A stretch of DNA of 64,000 nt from Desulfitobacterium dehalogenans ATCC 51507 (GTDB lineage: Bacteria; Bacillota; Desulfitobacteriia; Desulfitobacteriales; Desulfitobacteriaceae), in contig NC_018017.1 of assembly GCF_000243155.2 (NCBI RefSeq), forward strand, positions 682,001 through 746,000. Reading direction: 5' to 3'. Position 1 is the first letter of the stretch; each line of letters opens with the position of its first letter. The notes beneath the pieces were generated by a model. The model was not told the DNA's origin, did no database searches, and saw nothing but the letters and a program-made list of their open reading frames with translations. Of this stretch, positions 33,510 to 42,713 are shown in pieces. A program made the translations under genes and the position numbers.

Positions 33510-34271
33510 GTGAAAGACCAAATCCTGGTCAATAATCGACCTCAAGAGTCTCTGCGGCCCCAGGGCTTCGTGATTCACTCCACAGCGACTCCTGGGGCTA
33601 CGGCCCAAAATGAATTTAACTATTTCAACAGCCAGCACCGAGCTGCCTCTGCCCACTATTTTGTGGATTGGACTGAGATCATTCGTGCCATTCCAGAAAA
33701 TGAAGTGGCCTGGCATGCCGGGTATACGGCCAACCATCGTTTTCTGTCCGTGGAAATGAGCGAACCCCGTGAACATGAGCCCCAAAAATTCCAGGAAGTC
33801 TGGAAACGGACCCTTTGGCTGGTGGCTGACGCCTGTGTCCGCTACGGATGGGCAACAAGCAATGTCCTCTCACATCGAGATATATCCCTTACCTATCGAG
33901 AAAGCAATCATACGGATCCCATCGATTATCTGAAGGCCTACGGCTATACCTGGGAGGACATGATCATGGCTTTAGAGGGAGAAATCGATGGACTACACAA
34001 CAGCAATGTAGGAGGAGATGACAAAGTGGAGCATCTAATCTTGGTGGGTCGGGGAGCGGATGAGAGGGCAGCTGGATACTTGGCGGATTATCTTCAGGCT
34101 CCCATTCTTTACTTGGATCTTCTAAGCAAAGGGTATCTGGATTCGGCTAAGAAAATATATGTGGTCGGTGGAAGCACTAAACCCTTGGAGAGGGCCATTC
34201 TGATTTCAGGAACTGATCGTTATGGAACCTGGCAGAAAGTACTGGATTTTATCCGGACCGGAAGAGTATAA
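33510..34271 (+). CDS. N-acetylmuramoyl-L-alanine amidase with CWB2-like tail
   Basis: 253 residues in a zinc amidase_2 (PGRP-like) domain: VIHSTATPGATAQNEFNYF (zinc His), SAHYFVDW, AWHAGYTANHRF, SHRDIS and a later His/Asp pair. The last 85 residues (from about 169) look like one cell-wall-binding repeat 2 unit: HLILVGRGADERAAGYLADYL, IYVVGGSTKP, ISGTDRYGTW. The start is uncertain. The GTG at 33510 overlaps the stop of a 9-codon frame (33484-33513) that has GGAGG just inside its start, so translation could be coupled. There is no signal peptide, consistent with release through a holin. Confidence 0.85.
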   Translation: MKDQILVNNRPQESLRPQGFVIHSTATPGATAQNEFNYFNSQHRAASAHYFVDWTEIIRAIPENEVAWHAGYTANHRFLSVEMSEPREHEPQKFQEVWKRTLWLVADACVRYGWATSNVLSHRDISLTYRESNHTDPIDYLKAYGYTWEDMIMALEGEIDGLHNSNVGGDDKVEHLILVGRGADERAAGYLADYLQAPILYLDLLSKGYLDSAKKIYVVGGSTKPLERAILISGTDRYGTWQKVLDFIRTGRV

Positions 34272-34311
34272 GCTGGAAACAAACCAGAGTAGTATTTTTC
34301 CTTAAAATCAT

Positions 34312-34350
34312 AAAAGACGAGACTTTTACAGCTTAAGTCCCGTCTTTTTA
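34312..34350 (+). terminator. terminator after the amidase gene
   Basis: AAAGACGAGACTT and AAGTCCCGTCTTT form a 13-pair stem with one mismatch, then T5. Confidence 0.8.
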
Positions 34351-34382
34351 CTTTATTATACATATTGATTTACCCTCATAGA

Positions 34383-35393
34383 CTATTTGGAATAGAAGCC
34401 CTCCAGTACATGCTTATAGGCCGCCAAGGTCATTTCTCCAATTCTGGACCAAGAATAATGATTCTGAATATGTTGCGTTAAAGGCTCCGGCGAGAAGGTC
34501 AAGGCCTTTTCTAAGGCAGGAGTCAGGCTTTTTTCTTCAAAGGGGTCTATATAGACAGCCTTATCCAGAAAATACTCCTTGGTACACCCTTGATCCGTGG
34601 AAAGGACCACAGCACCGCAGGCTGCCGCCTCTAAGCTGGATAACCCCGGTGTCTCGAACCAACTGGGTATAGCATGAACCTTGGCTGTAGCATAAGCAGA
34701 GGCCAGCAACCGACCTTGTATGGTGCCCAGGTAAACCACATTGGGATAAGCTTGTACTTCCTCAAAATACTTCGGTTCATTAATAGGGCCTGCCAGGACA
34801 AGAGTAAGCCCTAGCTCCTGACAGCATTGGGCCAGCCATTTTTGATTCTTACGGGATGAAATACGGGCTACCGAGAGAACGAATTCTTCCGGAAGTCCCG
34901 GGCATTGCTCTCGGAAATAAGTTTCGTCAATGCCAAGATACTCAAGAGGAAACCCATTGGGAATCACCTTATAAGGTGTTGTGACCTGGAAGTCTCCTTG
35001 AATCTGCTCCATTTCCGCTTGGCCGTTAGGAAGGAGCAGATCACAATCCTGCAGCAATTGACAGCGCCAAGGCTGATAGGATTCCCATTGCTTTAAAGCT
35101 GCCGAATTTATTTCTACTTTTTCTAAGTAAGGCGCCATGTTCCAATATATGGGGGATGCCACAATGGGTTTATTCTGCTTTTTGGCATTTTCTAAAAACA
35201 TAGAGGCATCCACCACTCGAGTGACATTAAAAATATGAACCAAGTCATATTCTTCAAGCTGGACCTTAGGATTAAGGGATAAAAAGACCTGTATCCCAAG
35301 GTTTCTTAAGGCTTGAGCTGTGGCTAGAAGCTGAATGGTATCTCCCGCTGGGTTTTTGCGATAATCCTGACGGACTTGAAAAAGAACTTTCAC
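34383..35393 (-). CDS. group 4 glycosyltransferase
   Basis: 336 residues, GT-B fold. It starts with GTG at 35393 (AAGGGG 8 nt upstream). The C-terminal domain has LSVARISSRKNQKWLAQCC (nucleotide-sugar loop) and HAIPSWFETPGLSSLEAAACGAVVLSTD, the typical E-x7-E-like element of GT4 retaining enzymes. The donor and acceptor are not predictable. It is the last gene of a minus-strand cluster with a second glycosyltransferase and a coat-like protein, which suggests glycosylation of a surface or spore protein. Confidence 0.85.
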   Translation of the reverse strand: MKVLFQVRQDYRKNPAGDTIQLLATAQALRNLGIQVFLSLNPKVQLEEYDLVHIFNVTRVVDASMFLENAKKQNKPIVASPIYWNMAPYLEKVEINSAALKQWESYQPWRCQLLQDCDLLLPNGQAEMEQIQGDFQVTTPYKVIPNGFPLEYLGIDETYFREQCPGLPEEFVLSVARISSRKNQKWLAQCCQELGLTLVLAGPINEPKYFEEVQAYPNVVYLGTIQGRLLASAYATAKVHAIPSWFETPGLSSLEAAACGAVVLSTDQGCTKEYFLDKAVYIDPFEEKSLTPALEKALTFSPEPLTQHIQNHYSWSRIGEMTLAAYKHVLEGFYSK

Positions 35394-35394
35394 A

Positions 35395-35595
35395 CTAATA
35401 TCCCCTTTTCAAGGCTTTGAGCAAGGTTTCTGTAGCCAGATTATAGCGCTGGGCCAGATGTTCCAAAGTCATGTCCAGTAAATAATAGATGCCGCAGCCG
35501 GAGACGGGGATACCCAGTCTGCGAAAAAGAGGCTTCAACTGGGGATATTGCTTCAGTACATCCCCGTATTTCATTAGGCTGTTTATGTTAACCAT
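35395..35595 (-). CDS. small DUF1858-like protein
   Basis: 66 residues from the ATG at 35595 (AAAGGA 11 nt upstream). The pattern YGDVLKQYPQLKPLFRRLGIPVSGCGIYYLLDMTLEHLAQRYNL, with one GC motif in the middle and a helical C-terminus, resembles the DUF1858 'hybrid-cluster-associated redox' fold, but only one of the two Cys is present. It overlaps the end of the upstream gene by 13 nt, which implies translational coupling inside the glycosyltransferase cluster. Confidence 0.55.
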   Translation of the reverse strand: MVNINSLMKYGDVLKQYPQLKPLFRRLGIPVSGCGIYYLLDMTLEHLAQRYNLATETLLKALKRGY

Positions 35596-37055
35596 CGCTG
35601 CCAAAATCCTTTCTTTGCAGCCACTTCTCTTTGTGTTTGTATGTGATGGACTTGAGTTTCCAGCTGTTGTAGAGTGTTAAGGGTCTGATCGTTTTTAGTT
35701 TTAAGCTCCTTGAGGAGTTCCAGTACCTCGGGAAGGGAGTTCACTTTTTCACTTAAGTATTCCAGGTTACTGGTGATGTGTGTGGTACTCTCTTTCAGAT
35801 CACTGAAGATAAGGCTTAAATGGCGAGAAGAGGAGCTATCATTAGATGTTTCCTGGGGGTTGGTCTGCTCAGAGGTGGTAGGGGGAGGGGCTTGGGCGGT
35901 ACAAGCTAGAGAGTTGCCTTGTCCAGAGATAGCTTGAGCATCGATTCCATCCGTCGTGGTCTGAGGAAGGTTCTTTCCATGGGGAGCAACTTGCAGGCTA
36001 TTGTCCTGATGAACAGAAACCTGAGGAGTCCCATTGAGAGAGGAGGTCCTGACCAGGGACAGTTCCTGGGCAAATAAAGGGGCTTCTTGACCGGCTATGC
36101 CCAGCCAATGAGTATAGGTGGTTGTTCTCTCAGCTTTCTGAGCGATGTGCAGGGAGAAAAAGTCACCGGAATGGGCTAAGACAGGCTTCCAGCTCCTCTC
36201 TTGGACCTGAAACAGTACAGCTTGGTTAATGTTTACTAAAAGATTGAGAATACCCTGGGATTCAATAGCTCCCAACCCCTTCAAGGGGCCTTCAAGATTG
36301 GTTGCCGGTGGGGCATCGATTCGCCAGGTACTCTTAAAGTCATTCAATTTACTTTGGATTCCGTGACCGATTTCAAAGCGATCACTGGCCGGTTGTTTGG
36401 CTGCCCAGAAAAGATGCCCTTCATCCTGAGGGGTAATAACCGCCGTCATGTCCACTACTTCACGGGGGATAGTAAGGACCTCCTGACGTTTAGACCAGAG
36501 ATAAAAGGTCCCATTAAACATACTGGCCAGCAAAACGGAGCGACTTCCTAGAAAGGTCATCATGAGAACATGAAGATTGGAGCGGGAATCCATGAGCACA
36601 TGATACAAAGGATAGCGAGGATGAACTACTTCTCCCAGCAGGGCGGATTTCCAGGTCTGACCGTTCCAGAAGAGATGGGTGATGCGCCAGACATCGGGAA
36701 GTCCATAATGCGAACTGGCATAGAAGATATGAATTTCCTTACCCGCGGGAAAGAGGAGTAGACGATCAAAACGCTGGGTCCGAATATCCAGTCTACCCAG
36801 GGACATGGTTTGATGATGTCCGGTAGGAAGGATAACAGAGTAACAAAAATCACCGGAAGCTTTTATGTAGGCGAGATGAATCTGCTGGGCATCATCAAGA
36901 GTTCCCTGAGCAAGAAGAATGGATTCCTTTAACTCAAACAATGGATGACTATCGGAAGAAGATAAGGTTAATCCATCACTGCGCATCTCTAATAAGTAAG
37001 AAGTACCCTCATTAAGTAAAAGGCAGGATTGGGATGGGGAAGTATATGAAGGCAA
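35583..37055 (-). CDS. unknown protein, beta-rich body with coiled-coil C-terminus
   Basis: About 490 residues, start probably TTG at 37055 (GGAGG 8 nt upstream). The first 330 residues are rich in alternating hydrophobic and aromatic strands with repeated 'HIFYASSHYG', 'HVLMMTF', 'HLFWAAKQ', 'LLVNINQA' elements, as in a beta-propeller. A low-complexity Ser/Thr/Gln/Pro linker (about 335-405) follows, then a coiled coil (about 410-480) and a basic end KKGFWQRWL. No known family is recognised. Its place between glycosyltransferases suggests a surface-structure role. Confidence 0.55.
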   Translation of the reverse strand: MPSYTSPSQSCLLLNEGTSYLLEMRSDGLTLSSSDSHPLFELKESILLAQGTLDDAQQIHLAYIKASGDFCYSVILPTGHHQTMSLGRLDIRTQRFDRLLLFPAGKEIHIFYASSHYGLPDVWRITHLFWNGQTWKSALLGEVVHPRYPLYHVLMDSRSNLHVLMMTFLGSRSVLLASMFNGTFYLWSKRQEVLTIPREVVDMTAVITPQDEGHLFWAAKQPASDRFEIGHGIQSKLNDFKSTWRIDAPPATNLEGPLKGLGAIESQGILNLLVNINQAVLFQVQERSWKPVLAHSGDFFSLHIAQKAERTTTYTHWLGIAGQEAPLFAQELSLVRTSSLNGTPQVSVHQDNSLQVAPHGKNLPQTTTDGIDAQAISGQGNSLACTAQAPPPTTSEQTNPQETSNDSSSSRHLSLIFSDLKESTTHITSNLEYLSEKVNSLPEVLELLKELKTKNDQTLNTLQQLETQVHHIQTQREVAAKKGFWQRWLT

Positions 37056-37145
37056 TAGGCACACCTCCTATGATGTTGGACTAGGGCTGCCTAATGACAG
37101 CCCTAGCATTTACAGACATTAAGAACAGTTGATAAGAGTGTAAGC

Positions 37146-37799
37146 TTAGGTGAGATTCACATACACAGGGCCGGGAACGGGACTGGGGAGTAGTGGAGGG
37201 AAGAAATCCGTTGGGAATGGAGTGAGATTTGGATTCAAGAAGTCGATGCGAGGCTCTTCGGTGGGGAACTCTTCGCTGAAAGGAGGCTCTGGGCAATACC
37301 CAAAAGCGTCAATGGCCAGCTGCACAAATCCGGTTAGCTTCGCAATAACGAAAGACCCTACAGTGATGATTAAATCGTCCCCAGATATGATGGCTGGAGC
37401 CAGGAGCTCGCTGCGAGTTTCAACCCTTAGGTTGAAATCGAACTCAGGACGGGTAGGCGGATAGTAAATTACGATGTCCTTGAAGATGTCCGGCAGACAG
37501 CCTGCAACAGTGAGGAGCTGCCCGGCAGCATTTCTTACAGTGGCGGTGAAGCAGATGCGCACGGTGAATTGAGCCCGGGCAAAATTTGGACGGCTGGGAA
37601 TAGGGGTAATAACGATACTCTCGGGAAGGATGACCCCATTTTGGAAAGTCATGTCCACATAAGTGAACGGGCCGCCGAAATCAGGCAAGTCAATTGGGAA
37701 GTTTGGAAAACACTCTCTCTGTTGGCAGCTGAAAAAGACTTTCTCGACAATTATGCATACTCTTTCGCGATAGGGGTCATATGGATAGAGGTCAGCCAT
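37146..37799 (-). CDS. clostridial coat-like protein (SPOCS/DUF3794-like)
   Basis: 217 residues without a signal peptide. The N-terminal YRERVCIIVEKVFFSCQQRECF and the body FTVRICFTATVRNAAGQLLTV, then EFDFNLRVETRSE, ending IAKLTGFVQLAIDAFGYCPEPP, resemble clostridial proteins of the SPOCS (DUF3794) kind found in spore-coat morphogenesis. Four Cys are conserved-looking. The last 35 residues are rich in Pro and Phe. It lies between the two glycosyltransferase genes' clusters on the same strand. GGAGGG is 10 nt before the ATG. The family call is from pattern memory and should be tested. Confidence 0.5.
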   Translation of the reverse strand: MADLYPYDPYRERVCIIVEKVFFSCQQRECFPNFPIDLPDFGGPFTYVDMTFQNGVILPESIVITPIPSRPNFARAQFTVRICFTATVRNAAGQLLTVAGCLPDIFKDIVIYYPPTRPEFDFNLRVETRSELLAPAIISGDDLIITVGSFVIAKLTGFVQLAIDAFGYCPEPPFSEEFPTEEPRIDFLNPNLTPFPTDFFPPLLPSPVPGPVYVNLT

Positions 37800-37868
37800 G
37801 AGTTGTTTTCCCTCCTTTTTTGTATTTTCGGGGTATTCTATTCAAGTTTTACCCCAAATGTTACAGGA

Positions 37869-38921
37869 TTAGCCTGTGTAGAGCCCTTGCTTAAGGATTT
37901 TATTATGAATTTCTACAGCTCGCTTTTGCCAGGTGTTTTGCAGGGCGAAGGCCTGTAAGGCCTCTTGATCGGTGCTCTTAAGCAGGGCTTCCTCAATGTG
38001 TTGGGAGAAAGCTTCTGCAGTGGTAGCTAGGTTAAGACCAGGACAGTAATCTTCCCGATGTCGCTCAGAGTCCTCGGCACTAAGGCTCTGAATGACTTTT
38101 TGGGCTCTTATAAGCTCCGGCAAAGGAGTAGCTATAGTGGGTAAACCGGCTGCAGCATATTCGTATAGCTTAATGGGATTACAGCCTATGGTCATAGGTG
38201 TCAGCTTAAAGGGAATGAGACTGACATTAAAGCGGTGGAGATAACCGGGAAGGCTGTCATAAGATTTTAAGCCGAGATAGCTTATATTGGGTCCCTCTAA
38301 AGGAAAGCGCTTGAGCATCATCAAAGCACCGAGAAAAATAAAATGAAAATCGGGACAACTTTCAATTACCTCCTTCATCAGATCCCAATCCAGCCAAGGA
38401 GCGATGGCTCCGCTGTAGCCAATAACGGGCTGCCCTGTCGGTAGATCAAGAGGACGTTTTTGGGGTGTACAAAAATGAGAAAAATCTACCCCGTTGCGCA
38501 GTAGGGTTACCTCAGGATGCTGTGGTGCCAATTGATCATAAAGGCTCTGGGAGGAAGCAAAAACCAGTTTAGCTTGGGTGAGTAAAGGTTTTATGTAGGG
38601 CCCCCAGGCAGCGAACTCCTCCTTGGCTTCATCGGAGCAATCAAAAATCACCGCATCCGGCCGATAAGTATCAATGAGATGGAGATGTTGGGGAAAAGTC
38701 AGCCAAAGAATACGGGGTCGAGGATGAGCCAGTGCCAAAGGCGAGATTCCTTGACAGAGATAGAAGGAATCCCAGAGTTTTTTGACCTGGGGCTGAGGAA
38801 AAGCCCCGCGGTCTTCATAAAAGATGGTATACCCTAAGTAAGAAAGCTCCCGCATAAGTTGTTGCGGGCGCTGAACCATCCAACTCCAAGGCAAAGTCCG
38901 CGGATAAATAATGGTCGGCAT
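37869..38921 (-). CDS. group 1/4 glycosyltransferase
   Basis: 350 residues, GT-B fold, starting at the ATG 38921 (AAGGAGG 7 nt upstream). The N-terminus TLPWSWMVQRPQQLMRELSYLGY is typical of the TuaH-like branch, and LLRNGVDFSHF, VIGYSGAIAPWLDWDLM and IPFKLTPMTIGCNPIKLYEYAAAGLPTIAT are the nucleotide-sugar and acidic motifs. It is the first gene of the minus-strand cluster 38921-34383. Its targets may be the coat-like or coiled-coil proteins encoded next to it. Confidence 0.85.
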   Translation of the reverse strand: MPTIIYPRTLPWSWMVQRPQQLMRELSYLGYTIFYEDRGAFPQPQVKKLWDSFYLCQGISPLALAHPRPRILWLTFPQHLHLIDTYRPDAVIFDCSDEAKEEFAAWGPYIKPLLTQAKLVFASSQSLYDQLAPQHPEVTLLRNGVDFSHFCTPQKRPLDLPTGQPVIGYSGAIAPWLDWDLMKEVIESCPDFHFIFLGALMMLKRFPLEGPNISYLGLKSYDSLPGYLHRFNVSLIPFKLTPMTIGCNPIKLYEYAAAGLPTIATPLPELIRAQKVIQSLSAEDSERHREDYCPGLNLATTAEAFSQHIEEALLKSTDQEALQAFALQNTWQKRAVEIHNKILKQGLYTG

Positions 38922-39032
38922 TCTTTCACCTCCTTTGATACAGGGGAGCGGTTTCTTGCCCCACTCTGTGGCTATTAGCTCGGAACACGGAGATGAACTG
39001 CTTGGTTCCAGAACTAACTTGCTATAGACTAT

Positions 39033-39076
39033 GTAAAAAATAAGGAAGGCGTAACCATTGAGGTCACGCCTTAACT
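39033..39076 (-). terminator. terminator of the CAP-domain gene
   Basis: AAGGCGTAACC and GGTCACGCCTT with a 5-nt loop. On the minus strand it is followed by TTCCTTATTTTTT, the orientation of the gene ending at 39152. Confidence 0.75.
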
Positions 39077-39151
39077 AATTCTAAGAGAGGTTTAGGTTAC
39101 GGATTAAGATACTTCACCCTGATCAGAGTTTATCTCTGATCTCGTCACTCT

Positions 39152-39937
39152 TTACAGCTGAGCGAAGATTTGCACGTAGTAATTACCGGAGCTGCTGCTG
39201 ACAACACCCACTCCTACATGAGTATAAGCAGGATTCAAGATGTTTTTGCGATGGCCGTCACTGCTCATGAAAGCAGCCATAGCAGCATCTACTGACATAT
39301 TGCGGGCAATATTCTCACCGGCAGAGCGGTATTGAATGCCTGCATTTCTTAGCATGTCAAAGGGAGAACCGTAGGTGGGAGAAGTGTGGCTGAAATAGCC
39401 GTTGGTTTTCATATCCTGGGCCTTTAACCGGGCTACATCCACTAAGAGAAGATCCACCTTCATAGGAGCGAGACCAGCGTCTGCTCTCTCTTTATTGATC
39501 CCGTTAATCATAAGTTGTTCTTGGGTGCTGACTGTGGTGGTAGCACTAGTGGGAGGAGTGGTTGGCTGAGTGGCTGGTTTGGTCGGTGCAGGCTGAGTTG
39601 GAGCCGGTTTGGTTTGTGCTGGCTGAGTCGGTGGAGGGGTTGGGTTAGAAGGCTTTTCAGCTTTCGGAGTATTCATGGGATTCGTATTCACAGGTGTAGA
39701 TCCGTTTTGAGTAGAGCCGTTAGAATCATTATAAGAAGGAGCCGAAGGTGTACTCGGTGTCGTGGGTCTGGTGTTGTTCGTCCAAGGCATGCAGGAACGC
39801 AGTGAGATGATGGAACCATTGGAACCGCTTGAAGAATAAGAATTGCTCACCTTAAGCGCAGCTTGAACAGGAGCCCCAGCCACTGCCAACAAAACGACTA
39901 AGGATACGCCGATGGCTAGCTTTTTCGCCTTTTTCAT
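39152..39937 (-). CDS. secreted CAP (SCP/PR1) domain protein
   Basis: 261 residues. A signal peptide ends in VQA (about residue 26). A long Pro/Thr/Gln/Lys linker (about 55-140) contains three PAPTQPAPTK-like units, and the CAP domain fills the C-terminus: GINKERADAGL, NGYFSHTSPTYGSPFDML, AGENIARNMS, DGHRKNILNPAYTHVGVGVV, YYVQIFAQL. The pattern is YkwD-like and is common in spore-formers. The Pro/Thr linker suggests it spans the wall. It is monocistronic with its own terminator; GGAGG lies 8 nt before the ATG. Confidence 0.93.
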   Translation of the reverse strand: MKKAKKLAIGVSLVVLLAVAGAPVQAALKVSNSYSSSGSNGSIISLRSCMPWTNNTRPTTPSTPSAPSYNDSNGSTQNGSTPVNTNPMNTPKAEKPSNPTPPPTQPAQTKPAPTQPAPTKPATQPTTPPTSATTTVSTQEQLMINGINKERADAGLAPMKVDLLLVDVARLKAQDMKTNGYFSHTSPTYGSPFDMLRNAGIQYRSAGENIARNMSVDAAMAAFMSSDGHRKNILNPAYTHVGVGVVSSSSGNYYVQIFAQL

Positions 39938-40181
39938 AACATACCTCCAAATGGTTTTACGACCTTAGAAATATTTTGGAACATCTTACCAACTTTTATA
40001 GAGCTTGGAGTTAGGTTATTCTTGGATAGATACGGATATCGCTGGAAATTTCCCATAACTGCTCAAAAAAGGTATAATAATTGTTGTCCGACATACCTTT
40101 AATACGATTTATTTTCGTCTATTTGAAGGGGCTTGATTTAGAGATTTGAAATAATAACACTCAGTGAGAGGTCGTGAGCTA

Positions 40182-41330
40182 GTGGGCTCCAAAGTCGTCT
40201 TAAAATACTGTCCGGAATACACTTCTGGTGTAGAAGAGTTCTTAAGAAGCGGATTACAAGAATTGGGGGGCATGGAGACTTTTGTGAAACCGGGTCAAAA
40301 GGTCTTCCTTAAAGTAAATTTACTTATGAAAAAACGTCCCGAAGAAGCTGTCACCACCCATCCCAGTGTGGTGGAGGCTGTTGTTCGTTTGGTTCAAGAA
40401 GCGGGAGGAATTCCCATCATCGGGGACAGTCCTGGGGGGCCCTATACGGTGGGTGCTCTCCAAGGCATATACGCTCGCTGTGGACTTAAGGAAGTAGTGG
40501 AACGAACGGGAGCAGAACTCAACTTTGATGTAGGCCAGGAAGTGGTTGCCCATTCTGATGGAAAGCTGGTTAAAAGCTTAACAGTCACCAAAAGTGTCTG
40601 CGATGCCGATGTGGTGATTTCCTTATCAAAATTAAAAACCCATGCCATGATGACTTTTACGGGAGCTGTAAAAAACCTTTTCGGTATAATTCCGGGACTG
40701 CTTAAAGCGGAATATCATTTTAAAATGCCGGAGGTCACACAGTTTGCGGATCTTCTCGTGGACATAGCCACCTGGGTTAAACCCGCTCTCAGTATTATGG
40801 ATGGAATAGTGGGGATGGAGGGGGATGGTCCCTCGGCAGGTCAACCACGGGCAGTGGGTGCACTTCTCATGAGTGAGAATCCCTTCGCCCTAGATGTAGC
40901 GGCCACCCATTTAATCGGCCTAAAGCCAGAAAGAGTTCCCACCATCATGGCTGCCAGAGAGCGGGGTTTTGCCAGTCGCATTGAGGAAGTAGCTCTCACA
41001 GGGGATCCTCGATCTCTATGGCGCATCCAGAGTTTTGCCGTTCCTAAATCCATGTCTATAAACTTCATTGACCGAGTGCCCTTGCCATCGGAAGCAAGAA
41101 AATTTATCCTGAATCAGGTTCGCCCTAAGCCTTTGTTTCACCATGACCAATGTGTGGGCTGTGCAGATTGTGTGAAGAATTGTCCACCTCAGGCATTGAA
41201 ATTAAACGATAAAAAAAGACCCGAGATCGATCTCGAGGCCTGTATTCGCTGTTTTTGTTGTCAAGAACTTTGTCCCCACCAAGCGGTAGAGATTCGTAAG
41301 CCGGGATTAGCCCAAAGGATATTTAAATAA
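40182..41330 (+). CDS. DUF362 protein with C-terminal 2[4Fe-4S] ferredoxin domain
   Basis: About 382 residues, start best placed at GTG 40182 (AGAGG 10 nt upstream); the frame is open to 40164. The DUF362 domain includes [14 protein letters not shown]-like [54 protein letters not shown] and [19 protein letters not shown]. The C-terminus has [12 protein letters not shown] and [12 protein letters not shown], two 4Fe-4S sites. Members are thought to be redox or maturation factors; function is unproven. It is monocistronic; no linked redox partner is visible. Confidence 0.9.
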   Translation: MGSKVVLKYCPEYTSGVEEFLRSGLQELGGMETFVKPGQKVFLKVNLLMKKRPEEAVTTHPSVVEAVVRLVQEAGGIPIIGDSPGGPYTVGALQGIYARCGLKEVVERTGAELNFDVGQEVVAHSDGKLVKSLTVTKSVCDADVVISLSKLKTHAMMTFTGAVKNLFGIIPGLLKAEYHFKMPEVTQFADLLVDIATWVKPALSIMDGIVGMEGDGPSAGQPRAVGALLMSENPFALDVAATHLIGLKPERVPTIMAARERGFASRIEEVALTGDPRSLWRIQSFAVPKSMSINFIDRVPLPSEARKFILNQVRPKPLFHHDQCVGCADCVKNCPPQALKLNDKKRPEIDLEACIRCFCCQELCPHQAVEIRKPGLAQRIFK

Positions 41331-41378
41331 CTTAGAAAATCAATACCTGGAAAATACTTGTCTGTCCATTGGGGAACA

Positions 41379-41702
41379 CTACTCTTGTTCTTTTCGTGTC
41401 CAGCGGTTGCTGTCACGAATACGGTATTTTTCCATCATCCGGGCAAAGGCCTCTTCCAAATCGATGTTGAGAGAATTGGCCATAGAAATGATAATAAAGA
41501 GGATATCGGCCATTTCCAAGGCCAGATCCCCTTCAGGCTCATTGGGCTTTTTCGGTTTTTCGCCATAACGATGGTTGACTTCCCGGGCCAGCTCACCTAC
41601 TTCTTCGGTCAGGCGGAGCATCATGGATGAGGGCTGCCAATACCCTTCCTCGAATTGAGTAATCCAGTCGTCTACTTGCTTTTGCCAATCTTTAATTTCC
41701 AT
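41379..41702 (-). CDS. MazG-like nucleotide pyrophosphohydrolase
   Basis: 107 residues forming one all-alpha NTP-PPase domain: LRLTEEVGELAREVNHRYG (E-x2-E-x-G-E metal site) and ALEMADILFIIISMANSLNIDLEEAF (E-x2-D). This is the short YpjD/MazG-like type which hydrolyses dNTP or NTP to the monophosphate. It is convergent with the DUF362 gene. The ATG has AGGAGG 8 nt upstream. Confidence 0.88.
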   Translation of the reverse strand: MEIKDWQKQVDDWITQFEEGYWQPSSMMLRLTEEVGELAREVNHRYGEKPKKPNEPEGDLALEMADILFIIISMANSLNIDLEEAFARMMEKYRIRDSNRWTRKEQE

Positions 41703-41895
41703 GATTTAAAACCTCCTAGAGTTCTACGAAATTAAGCATTGTGTTCTCAAGTTAAAAAAATTAATAAATTATTAAGATGAAGTATCCTTTAATTTATTCC
41801 TATTAAAGTGTAAAATAAATTCCTGAGACGAGCAAGGGATTCAGCCCCTCTATGCAGAATTGTATGGAGAAAGAGAAAAGCAGAGGAGGTAGACC

Positions 41896-42711
41896 GTGAG
41901 TCAGTTGCTTTCACAACTACAATCATCTTTTGATTGGCGGACAATACTGGATATTGCGGTCGTGGCCATTGTCCTTTATCAGCTCCTGATGCTGATCAAG
42001 GGAACTCGTGCTGTTCAGCTTCTTAAAGGAATCCTTGTGCTGCTTATTCTATCCAATATTGCTCAGTTTTTAAAATTATCCACCATCAATTGGCTGTTGG
42101 ATCGACTCTGGTCCATGTTCTTTATCGCGTTGCCTGTTGTCTTTCAACCGGAGTTGCGTCGGGCCTTGGAGCAAATCGGTCGTGGTAAGTTCTTCGTGCG
42201 TCATCCTCAAGCAGTAGGCAATGATGCTATGATTCAAGTTATTGATGAACTGGTACGATGTACCCAAGTTCTTTCTAAGAACCGGATTGGGGCATTAATC
42301 GCAATGGAGAGGACCACAGGCCTTCAAAACTATGTAGAGACAGGCATCAAAATCGATGGTGTGGTTTCCTCTGAATTCTTGCTTAATGTGTTCATTCCCA
42401 ATACTCCTCTTCACGATGGGGCAGTTATCATTCGCAATGATCGTGTCGCAGCGGCAGGGTGCTTCTTGCCCCTTTCTGAAAGCAATGCCATTCAAAAGGA
42501 ACTGGGAACACGCCATCGAGCGGCCATAGGCCTTACAGAAGTCTCCGATTCGGTGGTTATCATTGTCTCAGAAGAGACAGGAGCTATATCAGTAGCAACT
42601 GATGGAGTATTGACTCGTTTCCTTGATGAAAAAAGCCTGAAGGAATTATTGTGTCGCGAGCTTCAAGTGGATACCACGACCAAGAGTTATGTGCCCTTTT
42701 GGAGGTCATAA
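41896..42711 (+). CDS. cdaA: diadenylate cyclase CdaA
   Basis: Makes c-di-AMP from two ATP at the membrane. 271 residues from a GTG at 41896 (AGGAGG 6 nt upstream). Three N-terminal helices (about 15-80) are followed by a DAC domain containing the active DGA (174-176, in PLHDGAVII) and GTRHRAA (204-210). It is followed 2 bp later by the CdaR-like gene, and glmM and glmS lie downstream. This is the conserved cdaA-cdaR-glmM arrangement of Firmicutes that links c-di-AMP to peptidoglycan precursors. Confidence 0.96.
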   Translation: MSQLLSQLQSSFDWRTILDIAVVAIVLYQLLMLIKGTRAVQLLKGILVLLILSNIAQFLKLSTINWLLDRLWSMFFIALPVVFQPELRRALEQIGRGKFFVRHPQAVGNDAMIQVIDELVRCTQVLSKNRIGALIAMERTTGLQNYVETGIKIDGVVSSEFLLNVFIPNTPLHDGAVIIRNDRVAAAGCFLPLSESNAIQKELGTRHRAAIGLTEVSDSVVIIVSEETGAISVATDGVLTRFLDEKSLKELLCRELQVDTTTKSYVPFWRS

Positions 42712-42713
42712 GA

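Noticed and set aside
42651-42713. N-terminal extension of the CdaR frame
   Set aside because: It lies inside cdaA; the ribosome site fits the ATG at 42714.
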